64,000 bases of DNA from Streptococcus sanguinis (GTDB taxonomy: Bacteria > Bacillota > Bacilli > Lactobacillales > Streptococcaceae). The stretch lies in assembly GCA_013378335.1 (NCBI GenBank), contig CP040556.1:2172501-2236500 (forward strand), read 5' to 3'. A program made the translations under genes and the position numbers. The notes under the pieces are model-generated. The model ran no database searches. It was not told the DNA's origin and saw nothing but the letters and a program-made list of their open reading frames with translations. Shown piece after piece: positions 56,033-64,000 of the stretch (positions are counted from its first letter, which is position 1; the number at the start of each line of letters is the position of its first letter).

Positions 56033-58699
56033 TTATATTGTAATTTTAAGTTTAACGCTGGATGGACGTCCATATAAATAAACCTCATCCTTATTTAAAT
56101 AAGGTTCCTTGCTGTTATAAGGCTTTTCTAATATTGTTTGATCTGTTAAGCGCATTCCCAAAAGATAATGTTGATTATATGCCTTAACCTGACGAGCAGG
56201 GCTGCCAATAGCATTATTGCTAATATAAGAATAAAAACCACCAACAACAAAATGCATATTGTATTTCCATCCCTCTTGGTAGAGTGCCGATACTTGTTCG
56301 CCTGTCAGCCCACTTACCTGAACAAATTTCTCTAAATTAGGGATAAAGATGATAAAGTCGTGTCCAGTTTCACCTTTTTTACGATCCTCTAACTCAAGCA
56401 TAAGCTGATTTGCCATATCCTCAAGAGTTTCTGGTTCAGAAATACGGGCAAATAAGTCAAATTGCCCATCATACTCATCGTCTACATCCATAAACATGAC
56501 TTTCTTACTTGGAATGAGGGTGGTGAATATTTCTAAAAGGTGGCGTGTAATATTCTCCAAATGTTCACCTTCGTTAGCTATATATAGCAGGTGTTTGAAA
56601 CCTTTCATCGGTATATCAACACTCTCAACATTAACAAAGTCTAAACCTAGAGGTAGAGCCTTTTCCTTCAAAGCCTTTTGAACGCTTATTGTTTTCGCAA
56701 AAGTATCGAAGCTCAATTCTTCTGGAACAATCGGAATTGGTTTAGGTAGACTTCCTTCCCACTGTTCTGACATCATTCCTGCTTCAGAGCTAATTTGCTC
56801 AATTACTTCAAACGCGTCATCTCCTTTGGTTGGCAAAGCAACTTGGAAAATTTCTGGTTCATCAAGCTTTATCATTGCCCGTCCAGGCTTATCTTCAATT
56901 ATTAACTGAGTACGACCAATTAAACTTCGAGTATCTATATCATCTGTTAATTTCAGTGAAATACGAGTTTTGATACTAGCTAATAAAGCCGCTTTGACAA
57001 CCCCTATACGACCAGCTGTAATGACCAGATATATTCCTAGACTCAGACCTTCACGAGAGATAATTTGGAAAGCATCTTCCAATTCCATCACCAGTGGAGA
57101 TTCCTTGATAGCATCATAACCATCTAACATGAAGAATAGCTTAGGTATTTGATGCCCACTAATTTCTTGATAAAGATTGACATTGGCTACCATGTGTTTA
57201 CGCAAAAGAGCTTTTCTGTATCGAATTTCTCCTTTTATACGATTTATTAACTTTGTAATTTTCTCCTGATCGTCAATCATAATCGTATCAGCCACATGTG
57301 GTAATTGACGAAGCGGCAAAAGACCGTTTGTTCCAAAATCTAATAAATAGAAATTCACCTGATTAGGTGTGAACTGACGAGCCAGATCCATCGTTAAAGT
57401 CTGAATAAAAGTAGACTTACCTGTTAAAGGACCACCAAAAAGAGCAATATTCCCATCTTCATTAAAATCATGTTCTAATGTGTATTGAGCTTGTTGACTT
57501 GGTATATCCACATAACCAATCACCGCTTTTAAAGGTCGGTTCTTATGTGACCAAAATTCTTTGAAATTTCCTTTGCGTAAATCTGTTGAATAGATTCTAT
57601 CTTTGAGCGGTGGCAGCCATGGCTGTGGTACCGGTGGGATCTGCTGGCTCTCTGTCAATAGTTGAATCTGACTGACAATAGCCTCTAATTCCGTCGGTAC
57701 TTCCTTGATATCCTCGGCTAGGTCAAGACCTGACAGGTCTTGATTGAGCACCTCATATTGGCCTAGGTCGTTGATCAGGTAGATGGTATGGTCTTCAATT
57801 CCCAGCTCATCCTTATCCGGCTGGTAGTCTGCCCCTGACCAAGCTGACTGGAAGAGTTCATAGACTTCATTATTGCCGACCTGCAGATAGGCGCGGCCAG
57901 TCTGGGTAATCTCTGCCGCATCTGGCGTCTTAAGCATTTCCATCGAGTCCGTCCGGTCTGCCACCTTGAGCGCCAGCTTAAAGCGGGAGTTGGACCAGAT
58001 CTGGTCATCTACCACCCCAGATGGCTTTTGAGTAGCCAGGATCAAGTGGACCCCGAGGGAACGACCGACACGAGCGATAGATACCAGCTCCTTGATAAAG
58101 TCAGGCTGGTTGACCTTGAGCTCTGCGAACTCATCCGAGATGAGGAAGAGATGGGGCAGGGGTTCTGTTGCTTCCCCGTTTTTAAATTTCTTTTGATATT
58201 GGTTGATATGATTGACTTCAAACTCTCTGAAGAGCCGCTCCCGGCGGTGAATCTCCGCATTGATGGAAGCCAGCGCCCGCATGGATTGGGCCCCGTCCAA
58301 GTTGGTAATGGTTCCCAAGAGATGGGGCAGGTTCTTGAAGAGATTGGCCATTCCCCCACCCTTGTAGTCGATGAGCAGAAAAGCCACATCGTGCGGGTGG
58401 AAGTTGACAGCCAGACTCAGGATATAGGACTGGATAGTCTCTGACTTCCCTGATCCCGTTGTCCCGGCAATCAGCCCGTGCGGTCCGTGAGCCTTTTCGT
58501 GCAGGTTGAGGTAGACCAGGTCTTCCTTACCCCGCAGGCCGATAGGCACTGCCAAACTCTTATAAGGCGCATTCTGTTGCCATTTTTGCAAGACTTGCAG
58601 GTCTGAGAAGGTCTCTGCCCCATACATCTCCATAAAGGTCACCGTATCAGGGATTGAGCTTTTGAGATTCTGTAAGTGATTGAGCGGTGCCAAGGTCAT
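56033..58699 (-). CDS. truncated EssC-like T7SS ATPase (module 2)
   Basis: 888 codons from ATG (MTLAPLNHL). ATPase 1: Walker A GTTGSGKS (79-86), Walker B LLIDYKGGG (Asp111). ATPase 2: GGPLTGKST (422-430). ATPase 3 degenerate (KHLLYIANEGEHLEN). N-terminal FHA and membrane regions are absent. Residues 1-366 equal the module 3 copy; from IYSTDLRK onward domains 2 and 3 are unlike both other copies. No Shine-Dalgarno lies before the ATG, only a long A-run. It begins module 2. Possible roles are a silent recombination donor for the C-terminal part of full-length EssC or an expressed specificity subunit. Confidence 0.75.
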   Translation of the reverse strand: MTLAPLNHLQNLKSSIPDTVTFMEMYGAETFSDLQVLQKWQQNAPYKSLAVPIGLRGKEDLVYLNLHEKAHGPHGLIAGTTGSGKSETIQSYILSLAVNFHPHDVAFLLIDYKGGGMANLFKNLPHLLGTITNLDGAQSMRALASINAEIHRRERLFREFEVNHINQYQKKFKNGEATEPLPHLFLISDEFAELKVNQPDFIKELVSIARVGRSLGVHLILATQKPSGVVDDQIWSNSRFKLALKVADRTDSMEMLKTPDAAEITQTGRAYLQVGNNEVYELFQSAWSGADYQPDKDELGIEDHTIYLINDLGQYEVLNQDLSGLDLAEDIKEVPTELEAIVSQIQLLTESQQIPPVPQPWLPPLKDRIYSTDLRKGNFKEFWSHKNRPLKAVIGYVDIPSQQAQYTLEHDFNEDGNIALFGGPLTGKSTFIQTLTMDLARQFTPNQVNFYLLDFGTNGLLPLRQLPHVADTIMIDDQEKITKLINRIKGEIRYRKALLRKHMVANVNLYQEISGHQIPKLFFMLDGYDAIKESPLVMELEDAFQIISREGLSLGIYLVITAGRIGVVKAALLASIKTRISLKLTDDIDTRSLIGRTQLIIEDKPGRAMIKLDEPEIFQVALPTKGDDAFEVIEQISSEAGMMSEQWEGSLPKPIPIVPEELSFDTFAKTISVQKALKEKALPLGLDFVNVESVDIPMKGFKHLLYIANEGEHLENITRHLLEIFTTLIPSKKVMFMDVDDEYDGQFDLFARISEPETLEDMANQLMLELEDRKKGETGHDFIIFIPNLEKFVQVSGLTGEQVSALYQEGWKYNMHFVVGGFYSYISNNAIGSPARQVKAYNQHYLLGMRLTDQTILEKPYNSKEPYLNKDEVYLYGRPSSVKLKITI

Positions 58700-58827
58700 T
58701 CATTTTTTTTTTTTTGAAGGAATAGCAGAGTAGGGAAACGAGCCCCAAAAATATAGAGTTTTCAAAGTACTAAAAGGAAAATGTCCTTGTTCCATTATAC
58801 CATACGAGAGATAGGATGGAGAAGGGA
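57600..58827. repeat. essC domain 1 repeat with upstream promoter region, copy in module 2
   Basis: Counterpart of 43192-44413, near-identical including the promoter and untranslated leader. The shared fusion point (ACCTTGGCACCG) shows both truncated copies descend from one truncation event. Confidence 0.85.
58794..58802 (-). promoter_or_regulatory. extended -10 promoter of module 2 truncated essC
   Basis: TGGTATAAT on the minus strand (TATAAT at 58794-58799), about 95 bases before the start codon and just past the module 1 terminator. It gives module 2 its own transcript. Confidence 0.6.
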
Positions 58828-58863
58828 AGATAATGAATGAGACAGGAGTAAAAAAGAGAAGAA

Positions 58864-58897
58864 TAGAAGAAAACCACTTGAAAATGAATTCAAGTGG
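58864..58897 (-). terminator. terminator of T7SS module 1
   Basis: A perfect 9-bp stem (58874-58882 with 58889-58897, 6-nt loop) is followed on the minus strand by TTTTCTTCTA. It lies 31 bases after the 129-aa gene. Confidence 0.8.
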
Positions 58898-58928
58898 TGA
58901 TAAACATAAAAATTCTAGCATTATATAA

Positions 58929-59318
58929 TTACGGATACTGAACTTTTTTCTTAGATTTAGTGTTACCTTTCTGTTTGGCTTTGTTTTGCCGTTCTTTTTC
59001 TTCTGCCTGCATTTGCTTGGTTGACTTTCCATTTGAAAAAGATTCAGTTATATTGTTTTTAATTTCTTTTGCTAAATCTCCGTCCACCTTAGCAAAAGCA
59101 TCCGCTATTGAATTCAGATATTTATCCAGATTTTCTACAGTATCGCTCATATCAGTAATTATTTGTTTTACTGAGCTAGTTGCTGCTGATAATTTTTCTG
59201 TTGCATCTGATTCTATTAAATCAGATGATTTCTCTGCCAAATGGCTATCTGCAACCTTGAAACTTGCTTCAACCCCCTTTATGTGGTCTGGGCTAATTCG
59301 TTTAGTATCAGTTCCCAT
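58929..59318 (-). CDS. small helical T7SS module 1 protein (129 aa)
   Basis: 129 aa, WXG100-sized helical core (about 10-90) without a strict WXG, then a highly basic tail (ERQNKAKQKGNTKSKKKVQYP). It resembles DUF5344/TIGR04197-type partners of T7SS effectors. It follows the membrane-anchored 312-aa gene, with AAGGAG before the ATG. A second targeting factor for the 687-aa effector is the likeliest role (inferred). Confidence 0.65.
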   Translation of the reverse strand: MGTDTKRISPDHIKGVEASFKVADSHLAEKSSDLIESDATEKLSAATSSVKQIITDMSDTVENLDKYLNSIADAFAKVDGDLAKEIKNNITESFSNGKSTKQMQAEEKERQNKAKQKGNTKSKKKVQYP

Positions 59319-59341
59319 TGTGTCTCCTTTCTATTTTTTGA

Positions 59342-60280
59342 CTATTGAATTCCTATATCTTGTAAGAGATCGCTATCTTGAGGTATCAGGGGTGAAAGGC
59401 TATTAAGAATATCCTTCGGACTCCGACTTTTATTAAAAGTTGGATAATAGGCACTGTTCTTTTCTTGCAGAATTTGATAAGCCTTAGGATACTCTTTCTG
59501 AATTGGGAGATTATTACTTTGTTTAAAGAATTCCTTTTTGAAATTTACAGTGTTGTAGTTGAAGTCAATTCCAAATTTAAGCAATCTATCTCCCGGTAAA
59601 TTTTCCCCTTGATAATCTTTATTAATTGAATAATATAAGCTCTCAATTTTTTTCCCACCTTGCTGAAAATCAATCACTTTGCCCGCTTCCAAATCAACAT
59701 AATATGCTTCAACAACTCTCTCGGAATCTCGTTTACCATTTATTGTTTTTTCCACATATTTAGCGATATTTATTAGAAGCACTTCACGCCCGTCCGATGT
59801 TTTCGCTACATAAGGCCCTATATCAAGATTCCAGTCGTCACCCTTAGAATGAAGCCATTTCAGCATATCAATCTCTTTCTTTCTTAGAGTCTGATCTTTC
59901 GTATCATAAATCAATAAACGATATGTACTCTCTCCTTTTTCTCTTGACATTATTTTAATATTCTTCCTAATGATAAATCGCTCCCCCATAGTAACGACAT
60001 CATCATTACTGTATTCCACTTTTCTTTTAGGATCATTTTTTATATGTTTCCGAATTTCTTTATCCTCTTCTGGATCTTTACTAATCCATTGTGCTACTAA
60101 ACCCTTATCACCCAAAAAGACATGATCGCCAATTTCGAAATCACCACTATATGTATATACGCTATTGTAATAATCTTCCTTCTCTTTTTTAGTTTGCTCG
60201 TCCTGATAGTATTTCCAAACAAAGAAACCACTAACCACAATAAGCACAGAAGACAGAATTAAAAACTTTTTAAAGGTCAT
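59342..60280 (-). CDS. membrane-anchored protein, putative immunity protein of module 1
   Basis: 312 aa. A single N-terminal transmembrane helix (about 6-25) acts as signal anchor, and the rest (residues 26-312), rich in charged beta-like sequence, should face outward. I do not recognise the family. It lies 12 bases after the 687-aa effector gene. An extracytoplasmic immunity protein (TipC-like in placement) is a plausible reading, which would mean the effector acts at the cell envelope; this is inference. Confidence 0.6.
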   Translation of the reverse strand: MTFKKFLILSSVLIVVSGFFVWKYYQDEQTKKEKEDYYNSVYTYSGDFEIGDHVFLGDKGLVAQWISKDPEEDKEIRKHIKNDPKRKVEYSNDDVVTMGERFIIRKNIKIMSREKGESTYRLLIYDTKDQTLRKKEIDMLKWLHSKGDDWNLDIGPYVAKTSDGREVLLINIAKYVEKTINGKRDSERVVEAYYVDLEAGKVIDFQQGGKKIESLYYSINKDYQGENLPGDRLLKFGIDFNYNTVNFKKEFFKQSNNLPIQKEYPKAYQILQEKNSAYYPTFNKSRSPKDILNSLSPLIPQDSDLLQDIGIQ

Positions 60281-60292
60281 ACTTCGTTCTCC

Positions 60293-62356
60293 TTAATATT
60301 CATACTTCTCATTTAAGTATAAAATATATTTTTCAACTCCATTATTTGCAGTCGAATCTTCTTGGCCAATAATACGATTCAATGCCGATGTTAGATTATC
60401 AATCTGATTTTGATTCATATCTGTAATCTTCTGATCAGATTTCCCCATAAGATAGTTCTTGGTCTCCTTATCAACTTCCACTTGATTATTTTTAATTTGT
60501 TTTTCTATCCACTGTTCAGGAGTTAAACCACTCTGGGCAGCTTCTGGAACTTTTGTCTCCACATATCCTAGCATACCTCTATCGTTCATTTCCTCTGCCC
60601 GTAGAGTCGCATTAAAATCATAGTAAATAGAAGAGTCTGTATAGGTTTTTTTGTCACCTTCAAGATACCAAGTTCCTTTTTTCAAGTACTCACCGATACT
60701 CTTTTGAGTTTGTTCTAACTTCTCTTGCTGAAGTTGGTCTACCTTGCTATTAAAAGCAAACTGTGCCTTAGCAACATTTGAGATTGCACTCAAGGCATTG
60801 CTTCCCTTTTTGCTTGGAATATAGTCGCTAAGTGATGCAAGCCCCTCAGACTTCGACTCATCATCCCCAGAAAATGATTGTAAAAGTTCTAGAACAGTTA
60901 CAGAGCCAGGGAGAATAGTATTAACAATCCCTTTACTAACAGATACAGTTACATCTTCCTGAAATGCTTCTAAGGCATCTTCTCGAGCCTTCTGAAGTTC
61001 AGCAGCTTTCGCTTTGTTATAGACTAGATTAGCACCAATACCAGCCATTGTGCCACTTCGATAAGTCTCAGTGGTAGTCTCATCTTTAATAGGCTGATCT
61101 ACCGCAACAGTGTCCAAAACATTCTTTCTTTCAAAAGCTTTTATGTTTGTAGAAACAGAAAATGTAACTCCACTATTTGTAATATCAATATTTTTCATTC
61201 TCTTCGTAGTGGTTGTTGACTTAAAAGTTGGTATCTTGTAAGTCTCATGTGCAAGCTCAGATATCTCTGTGCCATACCCAATATCTAAAAGATTAATAGA
61301 CTTCATCAGACCGATAAACTCATTTACATTTGTTAACCGTTCCTGATCTCGCCCAATTTTAGGATCATTCGGATTTTTTGCATGATTTTGTTTCATATTT
61401 GCGATTAAAGTCCAAGCTTCCCTATCTCCAGCTTGCAACATTGAAGTCGTAAATTGATCCACCTTAGTTGTTGGCTCATCCCCCATTGCACCTACAAAAT
61501 GATTTAATTTTTTCTCTGCTAGTTTATCACCTTTTTTGCCACGTATAACCCAATCAGTAACTTCTGCAGAAAGTACATTATACGCACTTTCGCTAATTTC
61601 TTCAGGACGTTGCTTCATAATATTACCTGGTGACTCGCTAAGAACATCTTTGACAACCGAAGCATCAACATCATTGGACATTGAATCCAGATAATACATT
61701 TTGTCCTTCGTCAAAACTTTGTGACTGATACTGTTCATAACAAAGTCTGCTGGCATTCTTAAAATTGATTTAGCATTATTAACATCTCTTTGGAGGCGAT
61801 TTATTGTCTCAGTTGTCTCATCTAACCCTTGAACAAAAGTTCTATGCGCCCCATCAACCGCATTGTGAGTGTTCGTTCGGTTTGTTGATTCCGTTGACAA
61901 TTCTTCCTCTGCTTTTGATTGAATAGGGCTTAAATTAATACTATCAATTTCTAATAATTGTGTGGCCGTATCTAGTGCAGGTTGAAGTTCAGACTTGACT
62001 TTTGAAACCGCAGTAGTCTGATCACCAGTTAATGTCTTTGTTACAGTACCTCTCCCACTTTCTGAAGTCCAAGCTTTCACTTCAAAACCAGCATTTTTGA
62101 CAGTTGAACTAAACACAGTGTTAGTTTTAGAATATTTTTCTAGAGCCTCTGGAACTTTATGAAAAACTTTTTCTTGTAATAGATTTAGTTTATTGTAAAA
62201 AGCCTCCAATGCATCAAGTTCTGAATTTTGTTTTTTTAACGAAAACGTTCGATCTGTATCACTGACAGCAGCTGAATAACTTTTTGAAAATTCTGAAATA
62301 GATTTCCCGTAGTCTTCTATACCAGGTAAATCATGCACTTTTATAATATCACTCAT
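60293..62356 (-). CDS. candidate T7SS effector of module 1 (687 aa)
   Basis: 687 aa, starting MSDIIKVHDLPGIEDYGKSIS. The N-terminal about 210 residues are helical like an LXG domain but no L-x-G/YDAA motif is clear. A middle region (about 220-380) precedes a Thr-rich stretch (FKSTTTTKRMKN) and a short Ala/Gly segment (GTMAGIGANLVYNKAKAAELQ). The C-terminal third is hydrophilic. No catalytic motif is recognised. It lies between a DUF5082-like gene (7 bases upstream) and a membrane-anchored protein gene, the normal place of the effector in a T7SSb module. Confidence 0.6.
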   Translation of the reverse strand: MSDIIKVHDLPGIEDYGKSISEFSKSYSAAVSDTDRTFSLKKQNSELDALEAFYNKLNLLQEKVFHKVPEALEKYSKTNTVFSSTVKNAGFEVKAWTSESGRGTVTKTLTGDQTTAVSKVKSELQPALDTATQLLEIDSINLSPIQSKAEEELSTESTNRTNTHNAVDGAHRTFVQGLDETTETINRLQRDVNNAKSILRMPADFVMNSISHKVLTKDKMYYLDSMSNDVDASVVKDVLSESPGNIMKQRPEEISESAYNVLSAEVTDWVIRGKKGDKLAEKKLNHFVGAMGDEPTTKVDQFTTSMLQAGDREAWTLIANMKQNHAKNPNDPKIGRDQERLTNVNEFIGLMKSINLLDIGYGTEISELAHETYKIPTFKSTTTTKRMKNIDITNSGVTFSVSTNIKAFERKNVLDTVAVDQPIKDETTTETYRSGTMAGIGANLVYNKAKAAELQKAREDALEAFQEDVTVSVSKGIVNTILPGSVTVLELLQSFSGDDESKSEGLASLSDYIPSKKGSNALSAISNVAKAQFAFNSKVDQLQQEKLEQTQKSIGEYLKKGTWYLEGDKKTYTDSSIYYDFNATLRAEEMNDRGMLGYVETKVPEAAQSGLTPEQWIEKQIKNNQVEVDKETKNYLMGKSDQKITDMNQNQIDNLTSALNRIIGQEDSTANNGVEKYILYLNEKYEY

Positions 62357-62363
62357 AAAATTA

Positions 62364-62732
62364 TTACTCCTTTGCTGTAGCTATTAGTCCTGATAAAGTG
62401 GCCATTGAAGCATTGCATAGCGATGCCTCGACCCCCAGCACTAATATTTTTGTGCTGAGCTGTCCCGCAATATCATCTTTATGTTTTGTAAATTCATCTG
62501 ATGCTGTCTTTACAGTCTTTTGCTCTGTTTCCGTTTCATTTTTGTATGCTGTACCAGCTAGATTATAAGTATGTTTGATGTTACCATGATCTTTTAAGAT
62601 ATAATCTATAGTAGTTGAAACTCCATTTAAAGTCTTTAATGCATCTGATAGTGCAGATATTTTAGTATTTAATGCATCATATCTAGCACTAACTTCATTA
62701 TATTTTTGAATTAATTCTGCTTTATTTCCCAT
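62364..62732 (-). CDS. DUF5082-like helical T7SS targeting factor
   Basis: 122 aa, two long helices (ELIQKYNEVSARYDALNTKISALSDAL; TASDEFTKHKDDIAGQLSTK) and a small C-terminal stretch, like YwqH/DUF5082 proteins that pair with T7SS effectors. It lies 16 bases after the essC stop, the first gene of the variable module 1. GGAGAT precedes the ATG. Confidence 0.68.
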   Translation of the reverse strand: MGNKAELIQKYNEVSARYDALNTKISALSDALKTLNGVSTTIDYILKDHGNIKHTYNLAGTAYKNETETEQKTVKTASDEFTKHKDDIAGQLSTKILVLGVEASLCNASMATLSGLIATAKE

Positions 62733-62748
62733 TGTATCTCCTATTACT

Positions 62749-64000
62749 TTATGGTATCAAAACCTTAATAGTTGTTAATTGATTATCAACTACATAATAA
62801 TGTAGCTGCCCTTCCAATGCTGCTTCTCTTAGAGGTTTATTGACAGCACTTAATATACTCTGGTCATTAAATCTAATAGCTAAAATAGCTTGTTTATAAG
62901 ATTTAACTTGCTTAGATGCCATATCAATATTTCTACTTATAGCTGGCGAAGCCATTACGACAATACCATATCCAACTTTAAGACCCTTTTCTAATAGATA
63001 AGTCAATTGGTCAATACCATCTTGTGATAATTCTTGAAGTAAATCAACCATATTGTAAATAATGATAGTAGCATCATGAGAGACAATATGCTGCTCCAGT
63101 CTTTCATTAATACGTTTATTCATATCTTCAAGTGACTCTAAAACTTCCTCAGCCGATGAAAAGACAAATAAATTATCAGAATCTGATAAATTATGATACT
63201 TCGGGGCTAGCACAATCACCTTCTGCTTGCCTCGTGCAATCTGCTCAGTCAAAGCACTCATCTGCTCTTCTTTATCCGTTAAGTAGAGAAGATTGCCCTT
63301 GGATAGATTCCAAGTAATTGGTTCAACCGTTTCCATATCCAGTCCCAGCGGTACGAGACCCTTCTCGTAAGCAGATTGGACACTAGCTCGGCTATAGAAG
63401 TCAGCTTCCGTCAACTCCTCTGGCACCATCGGAATGGCACTTGGGCGTTGTCCTGTCCAGACTTCTTGGAGAGAAGCGACTTCTTGACGCAGGTTGTTGA
63501 GGACTTGCGCATCATTGGCACCCGCTACTGGCAGAGCTAGCTGGATGACATCAACCTCGTCACGCTTCATAAGCGCCCGACCCTTGATGTCTTCCATGGT
63601 CGCCGCAAGAGGGGTAGAGCCCACAATCGAGCGGACTTCTCCCACATCATTCTGTGGCAGACTCAGCTGGTGCTTGAAGTTGGCGTAGAACTGCGCCCGA
63701 AGGTTGGACTGACGGCCCGCTGTCACCAAGAGGTGAACACCGATACTGAGACCTTCACGGGAGATCCGCACCAAGAGCTTGAAGAGCTCTGCTTCATAGG
63801 CCTCTTCCTTCATGGACTCATAGCTATCCAGTAGGATGACAATTGCCGGCTCTTGCTGACCGCTAGCCTGGCGGTAGAGCTCCAAGGTCCCAACGCCGTA
63901 GTCCGACAAGAGCTTCTTACGCCGGTTGAGCTCCCGCTCCATGATGCGGACAAACTTGGCAATCTTCTCCGTCTGATCCAAAAGCAAGGTATCGGCCACC
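62749..64000 (-). CDS. essC: EssC/YukB-type T7SS ATPase, C-terminal part, cut by the right edge
   Basis: 416 codons visible, covering the second half of ATPase domain 2 (FKHQLSLPQNDVGEVRSIVG, RALMKRDEVDVIQLALPV) and a degenerate third domain (GNLLYLTDKEEQMSALTEQI, Walker-B-like ATIIIYNMVDLL). Identical to the module 3 copy up to VPEELT, then unique. EssC is the membrane motor of T7SSb, and its last domain is known in S. aureus to vary with the effector set. As it continues past the edge it is the best candidate for the full-length gene, though a third truncated copy cannot be excluded. Confidence 0.85.
   Translation of the reverse strand, partial: VADTLLLDQTEKIAKFVRIMERELNRRKKLLSDYGVGTLELYRQASGQQEPAIVILLDSYESMKEEAYEAELFKLLVRISREGLSIGVHLLVTAGRQSNLRAQFYANFKHQLSLPQNDVGEVRSIVGSTPLAATMEDIKGRALMKRDEVDVIQLALPVAGANDAQVLNNLRQEVASLQEVWTGQRPSAIPMVPEELTEADFYSRASVQSAYEKGLVPLGLDMETVEPITWNLSKGNLLYLTDKEEQMSALTEQIARGKQKVIVLAPKYHNLSDSDNLFVFSSAEEVLESLEDMNKRINERLEQHIVSHDATIIIYNMVDLLQELSQDGIDQLTYLLEKGLKVGYGIVVMASPAISRNIDMASKQVKSYKQAILAIRFNDQSILSAVNKPLREAALEGQLHYYVVDNQLTTIKVLIP
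63410..64000. repeat. essC domain 2 repeat (right-edge copy)
   Basis: 591 bp matching 42301-42891. It probably extends past the window edge. Confidence 0.85.

Noticed and set aside
58700..59032. 110-codon frame on the minus strand overlapping the 129-aa gene
   Set aside because: It runs in another frame through the 3' end of a supported gene and the terminator, and into the essC2 promoter; no ribosome-binding site or recognisable sequence.

Overview
The window looks like the chromosome of an oral Streptococcus of the mitis/sanguinis/anginosus type. This rests on the rRNA operon with a 16S-tRNA-Ala-23S layout, the streptococcal S10-spc-alpha gene order, extended -10 (TGnTATAAT) promoters, and a Firmicutes type VIIb secretion (T7SSb) locus. 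The species cannot be fixed by eye.

Layout. (1) 1-3190: an rRNA operon on the minus strand with its promoter, cut by the left edge inside 23S. (2) 3244-4497: a glutamate-cysteine-ligase-like gene. (3) 4571-19408: the whole ribosomal protein superoperon on the minus strand, from rpsJ (19241) to rplQ (4751), including secY, adk, infA and rpoA. It has a leader RNA ahead of rpsJ and several structured intergenic elements. Two of these, on either side of rpsH, are homologous and carry compensatory base changes. (4) 19615-32620: ordinary housekeeping and accessory genes: a P-loop kinase, tgt, a DUF975 membrane protein, a second kinase, a CoA-binding protein, polA and a divergent histidine phosphatase (both apparently leaderless), a YcxB-like protein, a HAD phosphatase, a MATE transporter, a frameshifted YitT protein, aspS and a small membrane protein. 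(5) 32741-64000: a T7SSb effector region, entirely minus strand apart from one insertion sequence.

The T7SS region reads right to left as three modules. Each begins with an essC (FtsK/SpoIIIE-type secretion ATPase) 3' end and continues with its own effector set. Module 1 starts with the essC cut by the right edge and carries a 687-aa candidate effector with small helical partners. Module 2 starts with a truncated essC (56033-58699) and carries a chain of LXG toxins, membrane immunity candidates, DUF4176-like proteins and targeting-factor-like proteins. One toxin is intact, a second is intact, a third survives only as a frameshifted C-terminal half, and a fourth is gutted by an IS3-family element. 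Module 3 starts with another truncated essC (41625-44285) and carries WXG100-like proteins, an 897-aa pre-toxin (PT-TG-like) effector and two tandem immunity genes with an orphan toxin tail. An IS1182-family element splits a membrane protein gene in this module.

The two truncated essC copies are almost identical to each other over the first ATPase domain and about 125 bp of upstream DNA, then diverge in domains 2-3. The module 3 copy is almost identical to the edge copy through domain 2 and diverges only in the last domain. The region therefore looks like an array of alternative EssC specificity ends, each stored with its cognate toxins. A 292-bp direct repeat holding a small membrane protein gene (intact at 32.4 kb, nonsense-mutated at 44.5 kb) brackets module 3. 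The core T7SS genes (esxA, esaA, essA, esaB, essB) and the essC 5' end should lie beyond the right edge.
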